A stretch of DNA of 38,210 nt from Gammaproteobacteria bacterium (GTDB taxonomy: Bacteria > Pseudomonadota > Gammaproteobacteria > Steroidobacterales > JABDLF01). The stretch is taken from positions 1-38,210 of the forward strand of contig JABDLF010000006.1 in NCBI GenBank assembly GCA_013003115.1, written 5' to 3'. The notes under the pieces are model-generated. The model was given only the letters and a program-made list of their open reading frames with translations, was not told where the DNA came from and ran no database searches. Within the stretch, counting starts at the first letter, position 1, and every line of letters begins with the position of its first letter. Below are positions 18,033-26,862 of the stretch, in pieces. Position numbers and translations under genes: made by a program.

Positions 18033-19357
18033 AGCAGGAAAGGAAGCGCCATGGGCTGTCCGTTTATGGTCAGCAGCGCGCCCTTAAGCGCAACGTCCAT
18101 TATCAAAACACCCTCTTTCTCAAGCAGAAGGCCCGCGGCCACCAGGCCCTCAAGCTGTGCACCAGCCTCAGGGTTGTGCAGCGCAAGCAGTTCGGCAAGG
18201 GCTGCCGGCAACTGCAGGTTCGCACTGGCATCCAGATTGGCGAGCATCTCGGCAAGGGTTCCCTGTGCTGTTTCGGGGACGTTTATCCGGGCCCGGACGG
18301 ACAGGACGCCATCCGGGGTCACGATGCTCAGCTCCTCAAGATCGACGCTGGGGCCATGAGCAAGCAGCTGTTCAAAAAACGCGAAACGACCGAAGATGTC
18401 GCCAACGGCGCCGTCACCGCCCGCCGAGAATATGCGCTCCGGCTTCTCGATCAGCGCGCCAATTGCCGCCGCATCGAGACCGTCGATGGTAACGAGGAGC
18501 CTTGCAGTGCCGCTGCGCCAGCCCTCAAGCTCGATGAAGTCGACGGACAGATCGACGTGCTGATCAACGGCGCGGTCGTCAGTGCTGATGGTCGCGCTCC
18601 AGGACAATTGACCCATGGAAAAGTCGGGCCCGTCACCGGTGGTCATCGCGAAGCCGGCAAAGCGGCCCGACTGATCGCCAGACCAGAAGCCAAACTCGGT
18701 CAATTGCTGCTCGCCACCAAGTTGCAATGTCCCTATCTCAACGCGAATCGCGTTCATGACAAGACCCATGGCCCCGATTTCACCGCTGAACGCGACTTCA
18801 TCCAGGGAAGAATTGAAATGCGTCTCGAGATGCATTCCCTCCCAGTTGATTTCTGCCGGTTGTCCACCCGCGTCGAAACTACTTGTGAGCGCATCAAAGG
18901 CAATGACGTTGACATGATGCCCGAAGAAACCGAGGCGCGTACTGATGGCGCCGGGTATCGCTATTTTTTCACCATCAATGCCGGTTACGGTTACTTCATC
19001 AATGCTGTGCGCAAGCGCGGGGAGCAGGGACACGCCGGGCTCGCCAAAGCCAGCAAAGAAAATCGGGCCGTGCAGGATTTTAGCCTCGCTGGCAAACGTC
19101 GGCAGCTGGTCGATGTCGCCGTCGCCGGCAAGCATTTCAGCAACTAACTGCGGCCCGAGCTCCAGGTGATAGCGTGCTCGCGAGCTGAACCAGCCGCGTT
19201 CGTATTCGTCCACGACAAAGCGATATCCGGGAGCGGCCTCCTCCACGTTAGCGGCGAGGCGGCGAAACTGATTTTCTGCGCTTACCCCGACGGCAGCGGG
19301 CATCAGCAGCAACACGACGGCGAGCAGCAACAACGTAAAGAAGAGGGTTTTTTTCAC
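18029..19357 (-). CDS. DUF945 (YdgA-like) family protein
   Basis: The 442-residue protein begins with a signal sequence or membrane anchor (VKKTLFFTLLLLAVVLLLM) and then the family hallmark YERGWFSSRARYHLEL. The remainder is alternating beta-strand sequence with acidic loops, as in E. coli YdgA, an inner-membrane or periplasmic protein of unclear role. I chose GTG 19357 because GGAA lies about 7 bp upstream and the signal sequence begins there; TTG at 19393 is in frame but would add an unlikely 12-residue tail. It diverges from the glutathione peroxidase gene (89-bp gap). Confidence 0.82.
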   Translation of the reverse strand: MKKTLFFTLLLLAVVLLLMPAAVGVSAENQFRRLAANVEEAAPGYRFVVDEYERGWFSSRARYHLELGPQLVAEMLAGDGDIDQLPTFASEAKILHGPIFFAGFGEPGVSLLPALAHSIDEVTVTGIDGEKIAIPGAISTRLGFFGHHVNVIAFDALTSSFDAGGQPAEINWEGMHLETHFNSSLDEVAFSGEIGAMGLVMNAIRVEIGTLQLGGEQQLTEFGFWSGDQSGRFAGFAMTTGDGPDFSMGQLSWSATISTDDRAVDQHVDLSVDFIELEGWRSGTARLLVTIDGLDAAAIGALIEKPERIFSAGGDGAVGDIFGRFAFFEQLLAHGPSVDLEELSIVTPDGVLSVRARINVPETAQGTLAEMLANLDASANLQLPAALAELLALHNPEAGAQLEGLVAAGLLLEKEGVLIMDVALKGALLTINGQPMALPFLL

Positions 19358-19446
19358 AAGCGGTTTCCGTGTCGGGCAGTGCGGACGCGACAAGATGCTA
19401 GCATAGACCCCGAAAATTAAGTCACAGGCAAACGAGGGACAAGAGC

Positions 19447-19932
19447 ATGACGGCCTTAGCGGATTTCGAGCTTGCAGATATTCATAGCGGTGAGAATCTT
19501 GTTGCGCAGGCGCGCGGCAAGGCCGTGCTCCTTGTGAATGTGGCGAGCGAGTGCGGTTTTACGCCCCAGTATGAAGCGCTGCAGTCACTGCATGACGAGC
19601 TTGCGGACAAGGGCTTCACTGTTATCGGTGTGCCATGCAACCAGTTTGGCGCCCAGGAGCCCGGCAGCGAAGAAGAGATTGTTTCATTCTGCACGTCGCG
19701 CTATTCGGTCAGTTTTCCCATGAGCAAAAAGACCGAGGTCAATGGCGCAAACCGGCACCCCCTCTACGCATGGCTTACGGATCCCGCGCAGGGCTTCCCG
19801 GGTGACATTGCATGGAACTTTGAAAAGTTTCTCATCGATCATCGCGGCCTGCCTGTGGGCCGATACCCGTCAGGCGTAACCCCACGGGACAACGGCCTTA
19901 TGCAGGATATTGCCGAAGCGCTGCCAGGTTAA
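19447..19932 (+). CDS. Glutathione peroxidase family protein (Cys-type)
   Basis: The 161-residue protein reduces hydroperoxides. The peroxidatic residue is Cys36 in NVASECGFT, in place of selenocysteine. The catalytic partners Gln70 (CNQFGAQEPG), Trp123 and Asn124 (WNFEKFLI) are present. Cys82 (SFCTSRY) sits where thioredoxin-dependent bacterial homologues such as BtuE have a resolving cysteine, so thioredoxin may be the real reductant. No signal peptide is seen, so it is cytoplasmic. The ATG at 19447 is preceded by GAGGGACAAGAGC. Confidence 0.94.
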   Translation: MTALADFELADIHSGENLVAQARGKAVLLVNVASECGFTPQYEALQSLHDELADKGFTVIGVPCNQFGAQEPGSEEEIVSFCTSRYSVSFPMSKKTEVNGANRHPLYAWLTDPAQGFPGDIAWNFEKFLIDHRGLPVGRYPSGVTPRDNGLMQDIAEALPG

Positions 19933-19959
19933 TTCAGACCGGCGACCCGAAGCAACGCG

Positions 19960-20682
19960 CTACTGTGCAATCAGCAAATCGAACACCGCGTTGACCTGGG
20001 AGGTCAGCTTGATCTCACCCGCCTCGTAAGATTCTTCGGCCCCGCCGCTGTCCGCGGCCATGCTCATCGATTCCATACGAAGCTGTGGCCTCGGTGGTGG
20101 CAGACTGGCCCCTTGCGCCTGGACGCTGCGGACCGGCCCGAGTGTCGCGCCCAGCGTCATCGCGATCACCTCCGCGTTGCGGCGCGCATCCTCCGCCGCC
20201 CGCTTGAGCGCAACCCGTTTCAGTTCGGCCTCGCGGCTCGATGAAAAGTAGGGCCCCGACACATTGTTGATACCCAGTTCCGTGGCGCGCTCCAGCAGCG
20301 GGCCCAGCTTTTCGAGATCCTTAAGATCGACGCTGATTTGCCGAGCGACGTAGTAACCCGTAAGCCTGCGTTTGCGGGCCGCGGCTATCCATTCGTATTC
20401 TGGCCTGATCGTGAGCTGCGATGTGTTCAGCGATTCTTTATCGATGTCCAGCTTTTTGGCGAGAGAAAGGAAATCTGTCACCACCTTGCTTACCTCATCA
20501 CGCGCTGCCTGCAGCTCGCGGGCGCGCATTTCCACGCCCAGAGAGACGTTGGCGCGATCCGGCGCAACGGATATATCACCGTTTCCGCCAACCGCGATTT
20601 GCCGCAGCATCTCTTCCGCTGCGAGAGGAGATGCCAGCAAAGTCATTGTCAGAAAAGCAATTGGGAAAAAACGCTCACGCAT
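19960..20682 (-). CDS. Periplasmic SIMPL domain protein (DUF541)
   Basis: The 240-residue protein has a clear signal peptide (MRERFFPIAFLTMTLLASPLAA, cleavage near residue 22) and a DUF541/SIMPL domain: ISVAPDRANVSLGVE near the N-terminus, YVARQISVDLKDLEKLGPLLERATELG in the middle, and KRAAEDARRNAEVIAMTLGATLGPV later. E. coli YggE is the best-known relative, linked to oxidative stress tolerance; no catalytic activity is known to me. It is divergent from the MBL-fold gene with a 114-bp gap and tail to tail with the peroxidase gene. Confidence 0.88.
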   Translation of the reverse strand: MRERFFPIAFLTMTLLASPLAAEEMLRQIAVGGNGDISVAPDRANVSLGVEMRARELQAARDEVSKVVTDFLSLAKKLDIDKESLNTSQLTIRPEYEWIAAARKRRLTGYYVARQISVDLKDLEKLGPLLERATELGINNVSGPYFSSSREAELKRVALKRAAEDARRNAEVIAMTLGATLGPVRSVQAQGASLPPPRPQLRMESMSMAADSGGAEESYEAGEIKLTSQVNAVFDLLIAQ

Positions 20683-20796
20683 GGTTCATGCTCCGATATG
20701 GGTTCCTGCTTAAGACCCCACCCAGGCAGGCGGGTTCCGGCACGACGCCGGGCGTGCAACAATATCAGTGTCGGCCCTTAAGCATAAGGAAACAAC

Positions 20797-21753
20797 GTGC
20801 AACCCGAAAACTTCGTTCAGGACATGGGCCATGACATTTACGCGGTAGATGCCGGCTACGTTCGGCCCGGGCTGGCCGCAAGCCACCTCATCGTCAGCGG
20901 TGAGCGCGCCGCATTTATAGATACCGGTACAGCAAACTCGATTCCCCGCCTGCTCGGGGCCCTCAACTATCTCGGGCTGTCACCGGAGTGCGTGTCGCAT
21001 GTCTTACTCACGCACATCCATCTTGATCATGCGGGCGGCGCGGGTCAGCTGATGCAGTCGCTTCCTGAGGCGACGTTATTTGTGCACCCGCGCGGCGCGC
21101 GTCACATGACAGACCCCGCGAAGCTCATTCAAGGCACCCGGGCCGTCTACGGTGACGCCGAGTATCGTCGTTTATATGGCGAGATAGTACCGGTTGCCGG
21201 TGAGCGGGTTCATGAGGTGGCCGACGGAGAGGTAACCAGCGTCGGCGTGCGCGAGCTTAAGCTACTTCATACCCGGGGGCATGCAAATCATCACTACAGT
21301 ATCGTTGACCCGGCTGCAAAAGCGATCTTCTCCGGCGATTCATTTGGCGTGTCTTACCGCGAACTCGACACGGACAATGGCGAGTTTATTATTCCAACCA
21401 CAACGCCCGTGCACTTTGACCCTGAGGCGGCACATGCCTCTATAGACCTCATGCTGAGTTTCGAGCCCGAGGCGATTTTTCTGACGCACTACAGCAAGGT
21501 AACTTCAATCGCTCGTCTCGCAAAAGACCTGCACGCGGACATCGATGCATTCGTTGCAATCGCCGAGGGCTGCGAAGACCGGGAGGACCGCATGCAAAAT
21601 ATTGCCGACGGCATGCGCGATTATGTCTGGCAACGTCTCAGCGAGCACGGCTATCGGGGCGGCGATCGACAGCGCGAAGACGTACTCGGCATGGATATCG
21701 AGCTAAACTCAATGGGTCTCGATGTCTGGTTGAGCCGCATGACCGCGGCCTGA
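20797..21753 (+). CDS. MBL-fold metallo-hydrolase
   Basis: The 318-residue protein has the metallo-beta-lactamase motif THIHLDHAGG (His73, His75, Asp77, His78), followed by GHANHHY, SGDSFG and LTHYSK as later metal-binding positions. It starts at GTG 20797 with AAGGA at ideal spacing. It has no signal peptide and ends 11 bp before acuI, so the two are probably co-transcribed. Substrates in this superfamily vary widely (thioesters, lactones, glutathione adducts). Its place beside acyl-CoA metabolism suggests a thioester or ester hydrolase, which is inference. Confidence 0.87.
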   Translation: MQPENFVQDMGHDIYAVDAGYVRPGLAASHLIVSGERAAFIDTGTANSIPRLLGALNYLGLSPECVSHVLLTHIHLDHAGGAGQLMQSLPEATLFVHPRGARHMTDPAKLIQGTRAVYGDAEYRRLYGEIVPVAGERVHEVADGEVTSVGVRELKLLHTRGHANHHYSIVDPAAKAIFSGDSFGVSYRELDTDNGEFIIPTTTPVHFDPEAAHASIDLMLSFEPEAIFLTHYSKVTSIARLAKDLHADIDAFVAIAEGCEDREDRMQNIADGMRDYVWQRLSEHGYRGGDRQREDVLGMDIELNSMGLDVWLSRMTAA

Positions 21754-21764
21754 GGAGAAAAGAC

Positions 21765-22757
21765 GTGGAAGAGTTCAAGGCCTACCGCATCCATCAAGAC
21801 GGCAAATCTGTACACGCCCGGTTCGAGGACCGCACGCTGCGCGATCTCGGTAATCGGCCGGTGCTCGTGCGCGTACGTTATTCGGGCATAAACTTCAAAG
21901 ACGCCCTGGCTGCAACCGGCGCAGGCAAGATACTGCGAAGCTTCCCACTGACGGGCGGCATCGATCTGGCCGGTGATGTCGTGGAGAGTTCAGACACGAG
22001 GTTTCACGTCGGCCAGACGGTGTTGGTTACGGGCTGCGGGCTGGGCGAAGAGGTCGACGGCGGCTATTCTGAGTACGCGCGGGTCGACGGCGACTGGGTA
22101 ATACCCATACCGGAGGGGTTTGACGCGCGCGACGCGATGACCCTCGGGACGGCCGGTTTTACTGCAGCGCTGGCTATCCATCGGATGGAGCGCAACGGGC
22201 AAAACCCGGAGCGCGGACCCGTCGTTGTAACGGGTGCGAGTGGCGGCGTTGGCAGCGTCGCGGTAGATATGCTGGCTGGCGCGGGCTACGAGGTTATCGC
22301 GATCAGTGGCAAGAAAAATGCTGCGTCGTGGCTCAGGCAGATCGGTGCAGACAAGGTGCTTGACCGGAACGAGGTTGAATTTGGTGCGCGCCCGATGGAG
22401 ACGGCGCTTTGGGGCGGTGCCATTGATAACGTGGGCGGCGACATGCTTGCCTGGCTGACACGAACCGTAAACTGGTGGGGAAACATTGCCAGCGTCGGGC
22501 TGGCCGGCAGCCACGAACTGCACACAACGGTTATGCCGTTTATTTTGCGTGGTGTCAGTATTCTGGGCATTAACTCGGTCAAGACCGCAAGGGACGAGCG
22601 CAAACAGGTTTGGGCGCGCATTGCCAGCGACCTGCGCCCTCGCCACCTGGACGCCATTCGCACAAGCGAAATAGATTTTGCCGAGCTGCCGGGGGCCTTC
22701 GAAGACTTTCTGGGCGGTCGCGTGCGCGGGCGCACGGTGGTGCGCATCAACGCCTGA
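21765..22757 (+). CDS. acuI: Acrylyl-CoA reductase (AcuI/YhdH family)
   Basis: The 330-residue medium-chain reductase lacks zinc ligands and has the nucleotide motif TGASGGVGS (residues 156-164) and the AcuI-type opening VRVRYSGINFKDALAATGAGKI. The family reduces acrylyl-CoA to propionyl-CoA with NADPH, in acrylate detoxification or DMSP and 3-hydroxypropionate use. The start is GTG 21765 with GGAG upstream. It is followed, after a short minus-strand gene, by prpBCD, which would take propionyl-CoA further; this supports the assignment. Confidence 0.88.
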   Translation: MEEFKAYRIHQDGKSVHARFEDRTLRDLGNRPVLVRVRYSGINFKDALAATGAGKILRSFPLTGGIDLAGDVVESSDTRFHVGQTVLVTGCGLGEEVDGGYSEYARVDGDWVIPIPEGFDARDAMTLGTAGFTAALAIHRMERNGQNPERGPVVVTGASGGVGSVAVDMLAGAGYEVIAISGKKNAASWLRQIGADKVLDRNEVEFGARPMETALWGGAIDNVGGDMLAWLTRTVNWWGNIASVGLAGSHELHTTVMPFILRGVSILGINSVKTARDERKQVWARIASDLRPRHLDAIRTSEIDFAELPGAFEDFLGGRVRGRTVVRINA

Positions 22758-22800
22758 CAGGCCAGGTTAAAGGATTGCCCGGAAGGCACGCTATTAGCGC

Positions 22801-23154
22801 CTAAGCGCCATCCTGCATCATTCGCGACAATCGCATCTTCAGGCTCTTGATCTGCTGTTTGCTGACTTCGGAGTCCTTTTCGGCAGCACGCAGCTCATCG
22901 AGTTTAGCCGGCAGGGTAGATTGCGACATCAGGGCGCGAGTGTCGGCCCACTGCGCTTTTTCTTCCTCTGGCAGCGCGAGCAGCGACATATCGCCGGCGA
23001 CCACCGCGGCCTTATGTTTGCAGAATCGGCCCAGCGCTCCGGCGGGGCAGTCGCAGAAAACCGAGACCTTGTCTTTTTGGCCCAGCACCTCGATGCGATA
23101 GGGCCTTTTGCGACTGCTGGCTTTGACGCTGAGTTCAACGCTTTGATCGGGCAT
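22801..23154 (-). CDS. Small SWIM-type zinc-finger protein
   Basis: The 117-residue protein carries a SWIM motif CxCx8CxH: Cys34, Cys36, Cys45, His47 in FCDCPAGALGRFCKH. The C-terminal third (KLDELRAAEKDSEVSKQQ onward) looks helical and may form a coiled coil. SWIM domains bind DNA or protein; the role here is unknown. I chose ATG 23154, but its ribosome-binding site is weak and the frame is open upstream into prpB, so the N-terminus is uncertain; translation could start further up between 23154 and 23278. It separates acuI from prpB on the opposite strand. Confidence 0.65.
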   Translation of the reverse strand: MPDQSVELSVKASSRKRPYRIEVLGQKDKVSVFCDCPAGALGRFCKHKAAVVAGDMSLLALPEEEKAQWADTRALMSQSTLPAKLDELRAAEKDSEVSKQQIKSLKMRLSRMMQDGA

Positions 23155-23237
23155 CCAGTAATTGTACGCTGCCGCGCGCCTGCCGGGGCGCTGTGGGTCA
23201 AAAATTTCTGGCTGAGGTAAAATGCCGCCCCCGATCA

Positions 23238-23266
23238 GGCCGCCAATTGCGCTTATGCAGGCGGCC
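23238..23266 (+). promoter_or_regulatory. Inverted repeat upstream of prpB
   Basis: GGCCGCC and GGCGGCC are perfectly complementary 7-mers separated by 15 bases. The second arm ends one base before the prpB ribosome-binding site (AGGAG, 23268-23272). It could be an operator or an RNA hairpin affecting ribosome access. A TAAAAT at 23218-23223 could be the -10 element of the prpB promoter, but no good -35 is seen. Confidence 0.4.
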
Positions 23267-23278
23267 CAGGAGTCTTGA

Positions 23279-24166
23279 ATGAGTGACAGGCAATCAGCGG
23301 GCAAGCGTTTGCGAGCGGCAGTCGTCGCTGAAAAACCGCTGCAGCTCATCGGCACGGTTAACGCGTACACAGCGCTGATGGCCAAACGGGTTGGTTACAG
23401 GGCCATCTATTTGTCCGGTGGCGGCGTTGCTGCCAATTCACTGGGCATGCCCGACCTCGGCATCAGCACCATGGAAGACGTAACGATCGATATCGGACGC
23501 ATCACCGACGCCTGCGATCTTCCGCTGCTGGTTGATGCTGACGTTGGCTGGGGCGGCGCGTTCAACATCGCGAGGACAGTTCGGCAGTTTATCAAGGCGG
23601 GCGCTGCCGGTCTGCACATCGAAGACCAGGTTTCCAACAAGCGCTGCGGGCATCGGCCGGGCAAGGCCATCGTCAGTAAAGGTGAAATGGTGGATCGGGT
23701 TAAGGCCGCGGTGGATGCGCGCAGCGACGATGGCTTCGTGATTATGGCGCGAACCGACGCGCTCGCGGGAGAAGGAATTGACCGGGCAATCGAGCGCGCC
23801 ACGGCCTGCGTCGAGGCGGGGGCCGACATGATTTTTCCCGAAGCCGTGCAAACGCTAGAGCAGTACACGCAGTTTAAAGAGGCCGTTGGGGTTCCAATTC
23901 TTGCCAACATCACAGAGTTCGGCCACACGCCCCTGTTTGGTCGCGACGAGCTGGCCGCCGCGGGCGTCGATATTATTCTTTACTGCTGCGGTGCTTATCG
24001 GGCGATGAACAAGGCTGCTCAGCGGGTGTACGAAGCAATTCGCAAAGACGGCACGCAAAAGAATGTGCTCGATACCATGCAAACTCGTGACGAGCTATAT
24101 GACATGCTTGGTTATCACGACTACGAGCAAAAACTCGATGAGCTGTATGCACAAGACAAGGACTGA
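23279..24166 (+). CDS. prpB: 2-Methylisocitrate lyase PrpB
   Basis: The 295-residue enzyme cleaves 2-methylisocitrate to pyruvate and succinate, the last step of the methylcitrate cycle. The catalytic loop [10 protein letters not shown] is at residues 120-129 with Cys123; the metal and substrate region [14 protein letters not shown] (83-96) and HIEDQ (113-117) match the family, as does the length. The ATG at 23279 has CAGGAG upstream. It is the first gene of prpBCD. Confidence 0.96.
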   Translation: MSDRQSAGKRLRAAVVAEKPLQLIGTVNAYTALMAKRVGYRAIYLSGGGVAANSLGMPDLGISTMEDVTIDIGRITDACDLPLLVDADVGWGGAFNIARTVRQFIKAGAAGLHIEDQVSNKRCGHRPGKAIVSKGEMVDRVKAAVDARSDDGFVIMARTDALAGEGIDRAIERATACVEAGADMIFPEAVQTLEQYTQFKEAVGVPILANITEFGHTPLFGRDELAAAGVDIILYCCGAYRAMNKAAQRVYEAIRKDGTQKNVLDTMQTRDELYDMLGYHDYEQKLDELYAQDKD

Positions 24167-24184
24167 CAACCGGGAGTCATTGAG

Positions 24185-25306
24185 ATGAGCGATAACAAGG
24201 GAAGCGGGCTGCGCGGAATCAACGCAGGCTCCACCAGTATTTGCAGCGTCGGCGCAAGCGGCGACGGGCTGCACTACCGCGGCTACGATGTCGAAGAGAT
24301 GGCTGAGGACGGCAGTTTTGAAGAAGTTGCCTATCTGCTGCTCTACGGAGAATTGCCCGACAAGGCGCAGCTGAGTGCTTACCGCGAGGCGCTCAAGGAA
24401 AAGCGCGGCTTACCGGCTGTCCTCAGGGAGGTTCTCGAGAAGATTCCTGCAGGCGCGCACCCGATGGACGTCCTGCGCACCGGTTGTTCGATGCTTGGCA
24501 ACCTCGAGCCCGAAGGCGATTTTAAAAACCAGGACCGCGTGGCCGACAGGCTGCTCGCCAGCATTCCTTCCATGATGGCCTACTGGTACCGTTTTGCGCA
24601 TGACGGTAAGCGCATCGATACTGAAACGGACGATGACTCAATGGCGGGCCACATCCTCAGGATGATCACCGGGCGCGAGGCACCTGAGGAACACCGCCGA
24701 TACATGGACGTTTCACTCATCCTGTACGCGGAGCACGAGTTTAATGCCTCGACGTTTACCGCCAGGGTAATAGCAGCCACGCTCTCGGACATGCACTCGG
24801 CGGTGACGGGCGCGATTGGTGCGCTGCGCGGCCCCTTGCACGGCGGTGCCAACGAGGCGGCAATGGAGCTCATCGAGAAATTCAAGACCCGCGAGGAGGC
24901 GCGCGCGGGCGTCGAGGCGATGCTGGCGCGCAAAGAAAAAATTATGGGCTTCGGTCACGCAGTCTATAAGCTCAAGGATCCGCGCAACGCCATTAACAAG
25001 AAGTGGTCGAAGATTCTGTCGGCCGATGCTCCCGATGCGTATCTCTATGATGTGTCCGACGTTATCGAAAAAGTCATGCAGGACGAAAAGAAGCTGTTTG
25101 CCAACGCCGACTTCTTCAGCGCGTCCGCTTACCATTTTATGGGCGTGCCAACACCGCTTTTCACGCCCCTTTTTGTATGTTCACGAACCAGCGGGTGGTG
25201 TGCGCATATTAAAGAGCAGCGCGCGGACAACAAGCTGATCAGGCCGGGCGCTGAGTATATTGGGCCAGGGCCCAGGCCGTTTATCGAACTAAGCAGCCGC
25301 GGCTGA
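24185..25306 (+). CDS. prpC: 2-Methylcitrate synthase PrpC
   Basis: The 373-residue citrate-synthase family protein condenses propionyl-CoA with oxaloacetate. Catalytic residues are visible as His219 (GPLHGGANEAA), His258 (GFGHAVYKLKDPR) and Asp309 (ANADFFSA). The short length and the N-terminal GLRGINAGSTSICSV segment favour methylcitrate synthase over the larger housekeeping citrate synthase. It starts at ATG 24185, 18 bp after prpB, with GGGAG upstream. Confidence 0.95.
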   Translation: MSDNKGSGLRGINAGSTSICSVGASGDGLHYRGYDVEEMAEDGSFEEVAYLLLYGELPDKAQLSAYREALKEKRGLPAVLREVLEKIPAGAHPMDVLRTGCSMLGNLEPEGDFKNQDRVADRLLASIPSMMAYWYRFAHDGKRIDTETDDDSMAGHILRMITGREAPEEHRRYMDVSLILYAEHEFNASTFTARVIAATLSDMHSAVTGAIGALRGPLHGGANEAAMELIEKFKTREEARAGVEAMLARKEKIMGFGHAVYKLKDPRNAINKKWSKILSADAPDAYLYDVSDVIEKVMQDEKKLFANADFFSASAYHFMGVPTPLFTPLFVCSRTSGWCAHIKEQRADNKLIRPGAEYIGPGPRPFIELSSRG

Positions 25307-25327
25307 TAACAAAAAAGGAAACGACTT

Positions 25328-26776
25328 ATGTCCGGCGCAGATATTCGTATCGCCAATCGACCCGATCCCGATAAAGAGCTGCTTGCGATCGCAGAATACG
25401 TTTCAGGGTTCAGCGCTGACGGAGACGTGGCGCGCAGCACAGCCCGGTATTGCCTGATGGATACGCTGGCCTGTGCGTTCCAGGCGCTTGACTATCCGGC
25501 CTGTACGAAGCTGCTTGGCCCAGTGGTGCCGGGGGCTACGCTGCAGGGCGGCGCACGAGTGCCGGGTACGGCCTATGAACTCGACCCCGTAAACGCGGCC
25601 TTCAATATTGGTGCGCTCGTGCGCTGGCTGGACTTTAATGACACCTGGCTCGCCGCTGAGTGGGGCCACCCGTCAGACAACCTCGGCGCCATTCTCGCGC
25701 TGGCAGATTATCTGAGTCGAACGCGCGTGGTGGAGGGCGGCGATTCCCTGACGGTCGGTGACGTACTGACAGCGATGATCAAGGCGCATGAAATTCAGGG
25801 CGTTATCGCGCTGGAGAACAGCTTTAATCGCGTTGGTCTTGATCACGTGCTGCTCGTGCGCATTGCATCGACGGCTGTTGCCACCGACATGCTTGGAGGG
25901 AGCCGCGACCAGATTGTGAATGCCGTTTCCAACGCGTTCATTGATGGCGGCGCGCTGCGCACCTACCGCCACGCGCCCAATACGGGATCGCGCAAGAGCT
26001 GGGCGGCGGGTGACGCAACCAGCCGCGCCGTTCGGCTGGCACTTATCGCCATGCGCGGCGAAATGGGTTATCCGTCGGCGCTGAGTGCCAAGACCTGGGG
26101 TTTCTCCGATGTGTTGTTCAAAGGTCGACCCCTGTCGTTCTCTCAACCCTACGGCAGCTACGTGATGGAGAACGTGCTGTTCAAGATTTCGTATCCCGCT
26201 GAGTTTCACGCCCAGACAGCGGTGGAAGCCGCGATGAGCCTGCACGCGAGTGTGCGCGACCGCATCGAGGACATAGATCGAATCGTGGTTGAGACGCAGG
26301 AACCCGGCGTACGCATCATCGACAAGATCGGGCCGCTGGATAACCCGGCGGACCGCGATCACTGTCTTCAATACATGATTGCGGTGCCGCTTGTCTTTGG
26401 GCGCCTTACCGCCGCCGACTATGAAGACGATGTGGCCAGCGATCCGCGCATCGATATACTGCGTGAAAAAATGCAGGTCACGGAAAACAAAACCTTTACG
26501 GAAGAATATTTCGCTGCGGACAAGCGCTATATCGGCAATGCTATCCAGGTTCACTTCAAAGACGGGACAGCCACCGAACGGGTGCACGTGGACTATCCAA
26601 TCGGGCACCGCAAGCGTCGTGAAGAGGGCATTCCCGTGCTGGTAGAGAAGTTCAAATCCAGCATTGCCGGCAAGCTTTCCGACAGCCAAGTCGAGAGCCT
26701 CACCGAACTGTTTGATGACCAGGCGAAGCTGGAGCGATTCCCGGTCACCGAGTTCATGTCGCTGCTGGTTCGCTAA
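25328..26776 (+). CDS. prpD: 2-Methylcitrate dehydratase PrpD
   Basis: The 482-residue MmgE/PrpD-family protein dehydrates 2-methylcitrate to 2-methyl-cis-aconitate without an iron-sulfur cluster. Characteristic are the opening [40 protein letters not shown] (about residues 98-123), and the [13 protein letters not shown] stretch in the middle. It starts at ATG 25328 with AAGGA upstream, 21 bp after prpC. No prpE, prpR, acnD or prpF follows, so propionyl-CoA must come from elsewhere (for example AcuI) and hydration is probably by a housekeeping aconitase. Confidence 0.95.
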   Translation: MSGADIRIANRPDPDKELLAIAEYVSGFSADGDVARSTARYCLMDTLACAFQALDYPACTKLLGPVVPGATLQGGARVPGTAYELDPVNAAFNIGALVRWLDFNDTWLAAEWGHPSDNLGAILALADYLSRTRVVEGGDSLTVGDVLTAMIKAHEIQGVIALENSFNRVGLDHVLLVRIASTAVATDMLGGSRDQIVNAVSNAFIDGGALRTYRHAPNTGSRKSWAAGDATSRAVRLALIAMRGEMGYPSALSAKTWGFSDVLFKGRPLSFSQPYGSYVMENVLFKISYPAEFHAQTAVEAAMSLHASVRDRIEDIDRIVVETQEPGVRIIDKIGPLDNPADRDHCLQYMIAVPLVFGRLTAADYEDDVASDPRIDILREKMQVTENKTFTEEYFAADKRYIGNAIQVHFKDGTATERVHVDYPIGHRKRREEGIPVLVEKFKSSIAGKLSDSQVESLTELFDDQAKLERFPVTEFMSLLVR

Positions 26777-26862
26777 GATCGATTAGTTTCGCCGCGGGAA
26801 CGCCCGCTTCGCACGGCGGTCATAGTGAGACTCGTCTTTAGTGCGAATCCCGGAGCCAGATT

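Noticed and set aside
17936-19147. 403-codon plus-strand open frame
   Set aside because: It overlaps oppF and is antisense to the DUF945 gene, which has a signal sequence and family hallmark.
25673-26689. 338-codon minus-strand open frame
   Set aside because: It is antisense to prpD and lacks any recognisable motif; GC-rich codon use produces such frames.
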